NCBI GenBank assembly: GCA_041402045.1
Contig: JAWKSZ010000097.1
Coordinates: 1-20,227 of the forward strand
Length of the DNA: 20,227 bases
Reading direction: 5' to 3'
From: JAGQRJ01 sp041402045
GTDB taxonomy: Bacteria > Planctomycetota > J058
A model generated the notes under the pieces. The model was not told the DNA's origin and did not search any database. It saw nothing but the letters and a program-made list of their open reading frames with translations. The position numbers and the translations under genes are program-made. Within the stretch, counting starts at the first letter, position 1. Each line of letters opens with the position of its first letter. This document shows, in pieces, positions 14,506 through 20,227 of this stretch.

Positions 14506-15851
14506 TCGACGCGCAGGGACTCGACGGGGTCCAGCTTCGCGGCCCGCGCGGCGGGGTAGAGCCCGGCCACCGCCGCGACCAGGGTCGCGATCCCCACCGA
14601 CCCCGCGATCAGCCAGCCCGAGAGCTGGAAGAACGCGAGGTGCTAAGTGACTGGTCCTTGAAGGCGTAGGCGGCGATCGCGTTCAGGATCACCCCGATCA
14701 GACCAGCCCCCGGCGACCCCCATGAACCCGCCGCCGAAGCCGATCGTGCAGGCCTCGGCCAGGAACAGCCGGCGCACGTCGCGGTCGCGGGCGCCCAGGG
14801 CCTTGAGCACGCCGATCTCGCGGGTGCGCTCGATCACGGCCATGACCATGGTGTTCGCGATCCCGAAGATCGCGACCACGAGGCCAATGCTCCCGAAGAA
14901 GCCGAGGATCACCTTGACCACCACGAAGAAGATCCCGATCGCCGAGAGAATGTCGTTGATCGTGATCGTGGAGAAGCCGAGCTGCTTGATCGCGCCGTTG
15001 ATCTCCTCGATCCGGTTCACGTCGTCGACCTTGACCACGACCACCGGGTAGGTCCCGTCCTCCTCCTCGTCGGGATCGCGCCCGAAGCGGAAGGGGAAGC
15101 GCTCCACGAGCTTCTGCACCGTGGCGTGGGGCGCGTGGGCCACCGCACCACCCCGGTTGAAGCGGTCGGAGTCGAACACCCCGATCACGTGCAAGGTCTC
15201 GGTCTCGAGGTCGTCGGGGCGGACCAGCTCCTTCAGCGGTTGACCGTCGGGCCCCTGCTCCTCGAGCTCCTTCGACTGGTAGCGGAAGAAGGCGCGCAGC
15301 TCGCTCACGAGCACCTCCTGCCCGATCACGTGCTCGGGCTTCAGCAGCAGGTCCTTGACCATGCCCGAGGGCAGCACGCACACGTTGCCCTCCTCGCCCT
15401 CCTTCCAGTAGCTGCCAGCGACCAGCGCGTCCTGGTAGCTCTCGGTGAGGGCCTTGGTCGGGATCCCCTCGACCTGCACGTTGGTCACGCGCTCCTGGAC
15501 CTCGAGGGTCAGGTTGGCCACCGCGGCGGGGTAGGCGATCAGCACGCCCTCGATCTCGTTGAAGCTCTGGATCGCCGCGTCGTTGAGCGGCGGCCCGGCT
15601 TCCTCCAGGGTCTCAGTGGTCCGGCGCCCCATGAACTGCGCCTTCTGCGAGCGCGAGAGCACGTTGATCCGGGTGACCATCTCCTCGCTCTTGAGCTGGG
15701 AGGTGAACACCTCCTGCAGCCCGATCGCCAGCGAGAGCAGGGTCACGAGGGCGCCGACGCCCACGGCCACGCCGCCCATGGTCAAGAACGTGCGCAGCTT
15801 GTGGCGCCGGAGGTTGGCGCGGGCGTGGCCCAGGACGTCGCCGAGCTTCAT
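14502..15851 (-). CDS. FtsX/MacB-type ABC transporter permease, two compensating frameshifts
   Basis: The uninterrupted frame runs 15851 to 14643 (402 codons) but ends in an unrelated tail. Up to about residue 382 it is a typical MacB/LolC permease: first membrane segment 21-45 after the HKLRTF motif, a large extracytoplasmic domain to about 290, two more hydrophobic segments (GIFFVVVKVILGFFG, LVVAIFGIANTMVMAV) and the cytoplasmic ERTREIGVLKALGA coupling motif. Removing one base from the C-run at 14707-14711 restores LIGVILNAIAAYAFKDQS. Adding one base at about 14644/14645 then gives HLAFFQLSGWLIAGSVGIAT and the family ending AAKLDPVESLRVE, with a TGA at 14504-14502. Start and stop are in the same frame (1350 nt, 449 residues). 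The ATG overlaps the ATPase stop (ATGA). It may be intact in the organism. Confidence 0.8.
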
Positions 15852-16582
15852 TCGGCGGGCTCCGCCGGCTCGGCCGGGGTCGCGGGCTGGGCGCTGCCGT
15901 CGAGGCGCAGGTCCTCCTCCAGCTTGCCGTCGCCCAGGATCAGCAGGCGCTCGGCGTAGGTGTTCGCCTGCTCGCGGTCGTGGGTCACCAGGATCACCGT
16001 GCGCCCCTCCTTATGCAGCGCGGTGAGCATGCCCATGATCTCCTCGGCGGTCTTGGAGTCGAGGTTTCCGGTGGGCTCGTCGCAGAGCAGGATCCGCGGC
16101 TCGTTGACCAGGGCCCGCGCGATCGCCACGCGCTGGCGCTCGCCGCCCGAGAGCTCGGTGGGCCGGTGGCCCATGCGCTTGGCCAGCCCGACCTTCTCCA
16201 GCAGCTTCTGCGCGCGCTCGGTGCGCTCGGCCTTGGCCACCCCGCGCAGCGCCAGGGGCAGGGCCACGTTCTCGACCGAGGTCAGGTGCGGGATCAGGTT
16301 GAAGGACTGGAAAATGAAGCCCACGATCTCGCGGCGATAGGCCGCGAGCTTGTCGGAGCTGCTCGTGGAGAGCACCGCCCCCTCGACCTTCACGTGCCCG
16401 GTCGAGGGCCGGTCGAGGCCGCCCAGGATATTGAGCAGGGTCGACTTGCCGCTCCCCGAGCGCCCGATCACGCCGACGAAGGAGCCCTCCTCGATCACGA
16501 AGGACACCCCGTCCAGGGCGCGGACCTCCGAGTCGCCAAACCGATAGGATCGCCGCACGTCGACGAGTTCCAAGAGCGCCAC
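15848..16582 (-). CDS. MacB/LolD-type ABC transporter ATP-binding protein
   Basis: A 244-residue ATPase with every motif of the family: Walker A GRSGSGKS (40-47), Q-loop Q92 in GFIFQSFNLIPHLT, signature LSGGERQRVAIARAL (144-158), Walker B ILLCDEPTGNLD (164-175, catalytic E169) and switch H201. It powers the FtsX-type permease encoded next, probably for export of a compound or lipoprotein-related work, or mechanotransduction from the inner membrane. The GTG at 16582 was chosen because AAGGAGG lies 5 nt upstream and VALLELVDV is the family N-terminus; a longer upstream frame with no such site was rejected. The C-terminus has an unusual PATPAEPAEPAE repeat tail. The stop overlaps the permease ATG by 4 nt. 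Confidence 0.93.
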   Translation of the reverse strand: MALLELVDVRRSYRFGDSEVRALDGVSFVIEEGSFVGVIGRSGSGKSTLLNILGGLDRPSTGHVKVEGAVLSTSSSDKLAAYRREIVGFIFQSFNLIPHLTSVENVALPLALRGVAKAERTERAQKLLEKVGLAKRMGHRPTELSGGERQRVAIARALVNEPRILLCDEPTGNLDSKTAEEIMGMLTALHKEGRTVILVTHDREQANTYAERLLILGDGKLEEDLRLDGSAQPATPAEPAEPAE

Positions 16583-16599
16583 CGGGGCCTCCTTACGCG

Positions 16600-16614
16600 A
16601 GTCGCGCGACTGTA
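16600..16614 (-). promoter_or_regulatory. Candidate operator/promoter of the ABC operon
   Basis: AGTCGCGCGACT (16600-16611) is a perfect 12-bp palindrome. It overlaps a minus-strand TACAGT hexamer (16614 to 16609), which fits a -10 box about 27 bp before the ATPase GTG. A regulator bound here would cover the start of transcription. CG-rich palindromes occur by chance at this GC content, so confidence is low. Confidence 0.25.
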
Positions 16615-16712
16615 GCACGCGTCGTGAAGCTCGACCGGACGGATCCCCGGGGCTCGCTCCGGCTCGGGTGCAGGCTTTGTTTTTCGTCGGCCAGGGGTGA
16701 GAATCGCCGGCC

Positions 16713-17105
16713 ATGAGCACCCCGCCCCCCTTGAACGGCATGTGGCACGTGGCCCTCAACGTGGAGGACGTCGAGCGCGCGCTCGCGTTCTATCGCGACG
16801 TGGTCGGCCTCGAGGTCGAGTGGCGCCCCGATCCGGACAACGTCTACCTGACCTCCGGCCGCGACAACGTCGCGCTGCACAAGGGGCAGGGTCAGCCCGG
16901 GCGCCTGGACCACATCGGCTTCGTGGTCCCGACCCCCGACGCCGTCGACGCCTGGGCCGCCTGGCTCGAGAGCCAGGGCGTCACCCTGGAGAAGGCGCCC
17001 AAGACGCACCGCGACGGCGCGCGCTCGCTCTACGTGCGCGACCCCGAGGGGACCCTCGTCCAGTTCATTCACCACCCGCCGATCAGCCAGCCGGAGCTCG
17101 CATGA
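16713..17105 (+). CDS. VOC superfamily (glyoxalase/dioxygenase-fold) protein
   Basis: A 130-residue protein of two beta-alpha-beta-beta-beta modules. Module 1 has WHVALNVEDVERALAFYRDV with VGLEVEW, and module 2 has RLDHIGFVVPTPDAVDAWAAW and the DPEGTLVQFIH end. Metal ligands of the fold would come from H12, H67 and a position in the last strand. That last position, usually Glu, is Q117 here, while H56 is a possible ligand in module 1, so metal binding may be altered. VOC proteins include glyoxalases, extradiol dioxygenases and antibiotic-binding proteins; the subfamily is not clear. The stop overlaps the start of the lipoprotein gene (ATGA). No Shine-Dalgarno is visible; a GAGAAT ends 8 nt before the ATG. 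Confidence 0.85.
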   Translation: MSTPPPLNGMWHVALNVEDVERALAFYRDVVGLEVEWRPDPDNVYLTSGRDNVALHKGQGQPGRLDHIGFVVPTPDAVDAWAAWLESQGVTLEKAPKTHRDGARSLYVRDPEGTLVQFIHHPPISQPELA

Positions 17106-18262
17106 CCCCTTCGCGCCTCCTCGTCTCCACCCTGGGCGTCGCGCTCGCCCTCGGCGCCGCTGGCTGCGGCAAGGACAACCTCGTCCCCGCCTCCTGGGCC
17201 AACGAGGCCCGCTCGGTGCCCATGCACGAGGTGCCCCACGAGGGGGACGCGGGAGAGCTCGTCGCGAACTACGTGCAGGAGGGTGAGGCGGACCGCGACC
17301 CGCTGACCTCCTTGAGCTACGAGGAGGGGCTGAGCGAGGTCACCCTCGAGCTCGAGGCCGGCGAGTACGAGCTCGTCGAGGCCGTCTCGCTGACGGCCGA
17401 CGAGGTCACGATCACCGGCGCCGGGAGTCACAACACCCGGGTGCTCCTCGACTGCGAGTCGGCGACCTCGATCCTGATCCAGGGCGCGCACAAGGTCACC
17501 GTGCGCGACGTGACCCTGGTCGGGCTGTCCGGCGGCGGGATCCGCCTGCGCGACTGCGCCGAGCTCGTGCTCGAGAACGTGACCGTGGTCGGCGCCTACT
17601 TCGGCTTCGACGCGGAGGACGCGACGACCACCGTGCGCGACTGCGTGTTCGCCGGCTGCGAGAAGGGCCTCGTGCAGGACGGCGGCGAGGTCTCGATCGC
17701 CGACACCTGCTTCGCGCAGAACTGGATCGCGCTCCAGGGGCGCACGACCCTGACCCTCGAGGCCTGCGCCTTCGTCGAGAACCAGACCGCGGTCGACGTG
17801 CGGGTCGACGCGCGCTCCAAGATCCTGAGCTCCCTGTTCGCCGGCGAGCGCCAGGACCTGGCCTGGACCGGGACCCCCGGCGAGGCCCGCGACAACCTCG
17901 CGGCCCTGCGCGACGTCGGCGCCCGCCTCGGGCGGCGCACCAACCTCCCGATCAACCACTTCCAGGAGTTCCCCACCGGGCTGGCCCACGGCATGCCGCT
18001 GGGGTTCGAGCTGGCCCGGGTGCACCTCGCGATCCAGCGCTGGCTGCTGCGCGGCGAGCGCGACCCGGTCCAGGCCCTCGACGACTTCCGTGAGGATCAG
18101 GCCCTGCGCTACGGGATCGCCAGCCAGCAGGCGCTGACCTCGGAGGAGCTCGAGAAGGCCAAGCGCGCCGCCCGGCTCGGCCTGGCCTACTGGGGCGAGC
18201 GTCCCCTGAGCGAGGCCCCCGAAGAGCTGATCAACGTCGCCGAGCTCGGTCAACCCGACTGA
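17102..18262 (+). CDS. Beta-helix (pectate-lyase-like) lipoprotein
   Basis: A 386-residue lipoprotein: signal sequence with lipobox ALGAAGC, lipid Cys22, no Asp at +2, so it may be outer-membrane bound. Residues about 78-270 show the repeating short beta-strand pattern of right-handed parallel beta-helices: VTITGAGSHNTRVLLD, KVTVRDVTLVGLSGGGIRL, AELVLENVTVVGAYFGF, TTVRDCVFAGCEKGL, VSIADTCFAQNWIAL and so on. Its rungs carry asparagines and cysteines. The C-terminal about 100 residues are helical. No catalytic residues of a known polysaccharide lyase can be pointed to, so it may bind rather than cleave carbohydrate or protein. It overlaps the VOC gene by 4 nt and is followed by the AT-rich control region. 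Confidence 0.78.
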   Translation: MTPSRLLVSTLGVALALGAAGCGKDNLVPASWANEARSVPMHEVPHEGDAGELVANYVQEGEADRDPLTSLSYEEGLSEVTLELEAGEYELVEAVSLTADEVTITGAGSHNTRVLLDCESATSILIQGAHKVTVRDVTLVGLSGGGIRLRDCAELVLENVTVVGAYFGFDAEDATTTVRDCVFAGCEKGLVQDGGEVSIADTCFAQNWIALQGRTTLTLEACAFVENQTAVDVRVDARSKILSSLFAGERQDLAWTGTPGEARDNLAALRDVGARLGRRTNLPINHFQEFPTGLAHGMPLGFELARVHLAIQRWLLRGERDPVQALDDFREDQALRYGIASQQALTSEELEKAKRAARLGLAYWGERPLSEAPEELINVAELGQPD

Positions 18263-18298
18263 GGCCGCCGCAGGCGAGCGCTCGGCCTGGATTTAGGC

Positions 18299-18327
18299 TT
18301 GAATTCGCGCTGATTTCGTCCTATTGT
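18299..18327 (+). promoter_or_regulatory. Upstream sigma70-like promoter (P2) before the Rrf2 gene
   Basis: TTGAAT (18299-18304), an exact 17-bp spacer and TATTGT (18322-18327) match four of six bases in each hexamer. It lies in an AT-richer island, about 110 bp above the proximal promoter. Its GTCCTAT (18318-18324) is repeated at the proximal promoter (18429-18435). Confidence 0.4.
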
Positions 18328-18334
18328 CCGCGCT

Positions 18335-18386
18335 CCCGTGAAACGCCTTAAGCGGTTATTTCGCTTCCGGTTGCGCTGTTCACGGG
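18335..18386. repeat. Inverted repeat between the two promoters
   Basis: CCCGTGAA (18335-18342) and TTCACGGG (18379-18386) pair perfectly, and an inner CGC (18344-18346)/GCG (18373-18375) can extend the stem. The loop holds a CTTAAG. A transcript from the upstream promoter, or readthrough from the lipoprotein gene, would contain this hairpin. It could be a terminator for the lipoprotein operon (no U-tract follows) or a leader structure. Confidence 0.45.
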
Positions 18387-18409
18387 GTAACTTCCCTCTC
18401 CCGGGAGGG

Positions 18410-18438
18410 TTGATAGGGCACTAAGTTGGTCCTATATT
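18410..18438 (+). promoter_or_regulatory. Promoter of the Rrf2-iscS operon with overlapping palindromic operator
   Basis: TTGATA (18410-18415), a 17-bp spacer and TATATT (18433-18438) match five of six bases in each hexamer, the best promoter in the window. A partial palindrome of 23 bp, ATAGGGC...GGTCCTAT (18413-18435), sits across the spacer and both hexamers, where a repressor would block polymerase. Rrf2/IscR proteins commonly repress their own promoter through such sites, so autoregulation by the gene product downstream is a natural inference. The start of transcription would be about 18445. Confidence 0.65.
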
Positions 18439-18475
18439 CCTGCCCATGGGGGCCACCCGGCCCGAGGACGAGCCC

Positions 18476-18952
18476 GTGCTGCAACTCACCAAGCGCCTGG
18501 ACTACGCGCTCATCGCGCTGACCCACCTCGCGGTCCATCCCGAGGAGCGGGTGAGCGCGCGCGAGCTGGCCGAGCTCTACAGCATGCCGATCACCCTCCT
18601 GGCCAACGTGCTCAAGGCCCTGGCCCGCGGCGGCGTGCTCGCCTCGACCCGCGGCACCAAGGGCGGCTACCAGCTCGCCGAGGCCCCGGCCGCGCTGCCG
18701 GTGGGCCGGATCGTGGAGCTGATCGAGGGCCCCCTGCGCCTGGCCGAGTGCATCGGCCACGACCACGAGGACGCAGGCTGCTGCGTCTCCGACACCTGCC
18801 CCGTCAAGCGCAGCGTGTTCAAGCTGCACGTGCGGATCCGCGACGTGCTCTACGGCATGACGGTCGCCGAGCTGGCGTCCGGGGCCCGCCAACCCGGCGA
18901 AGCCCTGCCCGTAGCGCACTCCGAGGTCGCCGACTGTCTGAGTGAGAGGTAA
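18476..18952 (+). CDS. Rrf2/IscR-type transcriptional regulator with candidate Fe-S ligands
   Basis: A 158-residue protein. The N-terminal winged helix has the Rrf2 hallmarks LTKRLDYALIALTHLA (4-19), the recognition helix region SMPITLLANVLKALARGG (36-53) and the wing GTKGGYQLA (60-68). The sensor end carries C92, C102, C103 and C108 in ECIGHDHEDAGCCVSDTC with nearby histidines. This is consistent with an Fe-S cluster, although the spacing differs from the classic IscR CX5CX5C. The GTG at 18476 is preferred because GAGGA (18464-18468) lies 7 nt upstream and the family normally begins M-x-L-T; an ATG at 18446 in the same frame coincides with the expected transcription start and would be leaderless. 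It is followed after 4 nt by the iscS-type gene, so it likely controls Fe-S assembly in response to cluster status. Confidence 0.88.
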   Translation: MLQLTKRLDYALIALTHLAVHPEERVSARELAELYSMPITLLANVLKALARGGVLASTRGTKGGYQLAEAPAALPVGRIVELIEGPLRLAECIGHDHEDAGCCVSDTCPVKRSVFKLHVRIRDVLYGMTVAELASGARQPGEALPVAHSEVADCLSER

Positions 18953-18956
18953 GCGC

Positions 18957-20180
18957 ATGACGCTCCAAAAGCCCGTCTACCTGGACAACAACGCCACTAC
19001 CCGCATGGACCCTCGCGTGCTCGAGGCCATGCAGCCCTACTTCCTCCAGCACTACGGCAACGCCGCCAGCCGCAACCACGCCTATGGCTGGGTCGCGGAG
19101 AAGGCGGTCGAGCTCGCCCGCGAGCAGGTCGCCAAGCTGATCGGCGCCAGCGCCAAGGAGATCGTGTTCACCTCGGGGGCCACCGAGAGCGACAACATCG
19201 CGATCAAGGGCGCCCTGGACATGTACAAGTCCAAGGGCAAGCACGTGATCACCCTCGAGACCGAGCACAAGGCGGTCCTCGACTGCTGCAAGTACCTCGA
19301 GCGGATCGGCGCAGCGGAGGTCACCTACCTCAAGCCCCAAGCCGACGGCCTCGTCGACCTCCAGCAGCTCGAAGAGGCGATCCGGGACGACACCGTGCTG
19401 GTGGCGATCATGGCCGCCAACAACGAGATCGGCGTGGTCCAGCCCCTGGCCGAGATCGGCGCGCTCTGCCACCGCAAGCAGGCGCTGTTCTTCACCGACG
19501 CGGCCCAGGCCGTGGGCAAGATCCCCCTCGACGTCGAGGCCATGCAGATCGACATCCTCGCGATCTCGGGCCACAAGGTCTACGGCCCCAAGGGGATCGG
19601 CGCGCTCTACGTGCGCCGCCGCAAGCCCCGGGTGCGCCTCGCGCCGCTGATCCACGGCGGCGGCCACGAGCGCGGCATGCGCTCGGGGACCCTCGACGTG
19701 CCCTCGATCGTGGGCCTGGGCAAGGCCTGCCAGATCGCGGGGGAGGAGCTCGAGGCCGAGACCCAGCGCCTGACCGGGCTCCGCGACCGGCTCTGGAACG
19801 GGCTGCAAAAGGACCTGGACTTCATCTACCTCAACGGCCACGCGACCCAGCGTCTGCCTGGGAACCTCAACGTGAGCTTCGCCCACGTCGAGGGCGAGGG
19901 CCTCATGATGGCCATGAAGGACCTGGCGGTCTCGAGCGGCTCGGCCTGCACCTCGGCCAGCCTCGAGCCCAGCTACGTGCTCAAGAGCCTCGGCGTCGGC
20001 GACGAGCTGGCGCACACCTCGATCCGCTACGGCCTGGGCCGCTTCACGACCGAGGAAGAGGTCGACTTCGCGATCGAGCAGACCGTCTCGGCGGTCAAGC
20101 GCCTGCGCGAAATGAGCCCGCTCTACGAAATGGCCAAGGAAGGGATCGACCTCAGCACGATCCAGTGGACCGTACACTAG
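18957..20180 (+). CDS. iscS: IscS-type cysteine desulfurase
   Basis: A 407-residue PLP enzyme, close to the length of E. coli IscS. It removes sulfur from L-cysteine to give alanine and an enzyme persulfide for Fe-S cluster and thio-cofactor assembly in the cytoplasm. Visible residues: YLDNNATT at the start, H104 in ETEHKAV, D181 in TDAAQAVGK, PLP lysine K207 in SGHKVYGPKG, and the catalytic loop SSGSACTSASLEPS with C331, the group I (IscS/NifS) form rather than the SufS form. The end, IDLSTIQWTVH, resembles the IscU-interacting C-terminus of IscS. GAGAGG (18945-18949) lies 7 nt before the ATG. An iscU-like scaffold gene may lie just beyond the window; it is not visible here. Confidence 0.94.
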   Translation: MTLQKPVYLDNNATTRMDPRVLEAMQPYFLQHYGNAASRNHAYGWVAEKAVELAREQVAKLIGASAKEIVFTSGATESDNIAIKGALDMYKSKGKHVITLETEHKAVLDCCKYLERIGAAEVTYLKPQADGLVDLQQLEEAIRDDTVLVAIMAANNEIGVVQPLAEIGALCHRKQALFFTDAAQAVGKIPLDVEAMQIDILAISGHKVYGPKGIGALYVRRRKPRVRLAPLIHGGGHERGMRSGTLDVPSIVGLGKACQIAGEELEAETQRLTGLRDRLWNGLQKDLDFIYLNGHATQRLPGNLNVSFAHVEGEGLMMAMKDLAVSSGSACTSASLEPSYVLKSLGVGDELAHTSIRYGLGRFTTEEEVDFAIEQTVSAVKRLREMSPLYEMAKEGIDLSTIQWTVH

Positions 20181-20227
20181 CCTTCCGCACGAACAACCCC
20201 GGGGCCCCGCGCCCCTGAACGCACCCC

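Noticed and set aside
16583..16759. Upstream extension of the ABC ATPase to position 16759
   Set aside because: It would overlap the divergent VOC gene, lacks family similarity, and AAGGAGG with GTG at 16582 gives the normal N-terminus.
18819..20177. Minus-strand frame of about 452 codons opposite iscS
   Set aside because: Antisense to a fully conserved cysteine desulfurase, with no domain signature.
8615..20180. Functional link between the encapsulin and the iscS/Rrf2 operon as one iron system
   Set aside because: They are about 9 kb apart with unrelated operons between them. Shared iron themes alone do not support a single locus.
20181..20227. GGGGC/GCCCC hairpin after iscS as a terminator
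   Set aside because: The stem is 5 bp with no T-run, and an isc operon may continue beyond the window edge.
1..20227. CRISPR arrays, tRNA/rRNA genes, transposases or integrases
   Set aside because: No regularly spaced direct repeats, no recognisable tRNA or rRNA sequence and no mobile-element protein was seen on either strand by reading.

Overview
The window is very GC-rich DNA with strong G/C at third codon positions. Long shadow frames on both strands come from this composition. The gene content points to a large-genome, high-GC bacterium, most likely Planctomycetota or Myxococcota: two PknB-type Ser/Thr kinases with long extensions, a beta-helix lipoprotein, a CxxCH plus copper-monooxygenase protein beside a redoxin lipoprotein, and an encapsulin whose partner carries myxobacterial-style LTVGSL targeting motifs. 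This is inference from gene content; the window has no rRNA or other phylogenetic marker.

Layout. 1-282: no gene, two inverted-repeat structures. 283-1347 (-): DUF3179-type membrane protein. 1458-7673 (+): soluble Ser/Thr kinase with a damaged 5' part, truncated msrB remnant, YceI-like protein, then a membrane-anchored Ser/Thr kinase with a lectin-like C-terminal sensor domain. 7670-8503 (-): SDR oxidoreductase. 8615-9798 (+): two-gene encapsulin operon, a 103-residue putative cargo followed by a family 1 shell protein. 9866-11068 (-): secreted protein made only of secretin-type N domains. 11213-13736 (+): tightly overlapping operon of cytochrome/PHM-like copper monooxygenase, redoxin lipoprotein and transglutaminase-like protein. 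13738-16582 (-): overlapping operon of ABC ATPase, FtsX/MacB-type permease (two compensating frameshifts) and SAM methyltransferase. 16713-18262 (+): VOC-fold protein overlapping a beta-helix lipoprotein. 18263-18475: relatively AT-rich control region with two sigma70-like promoters and a partial palindrome. 18476-20180 (+): Rrf2/IscR-type regulator and IscS-type cysteine desulfurase.

The most interesting locus is the encapsulin pair. The small cargo candidate has a predicted helical hairpin rich in Glu/His, then a Gly/Pro/Ser linker carrying two copies of an encapsulin-docking-like motif. It resembles EncFtn-type mini-ferritins in size and layout, but the usual ExxH metal motif appears as ExxE. 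It could be a divergent ferroxidase or a new cargo type.

Other points of note are the split redoxin / cytochrome-PHM pair, a secretin-domain protein with no channel, a truncated msrB wedged between kinase and yceI genes, single-base lesions that may be sequencing errors, and genes whose -10-like hexamers sit where leaderless transcripts would begin.
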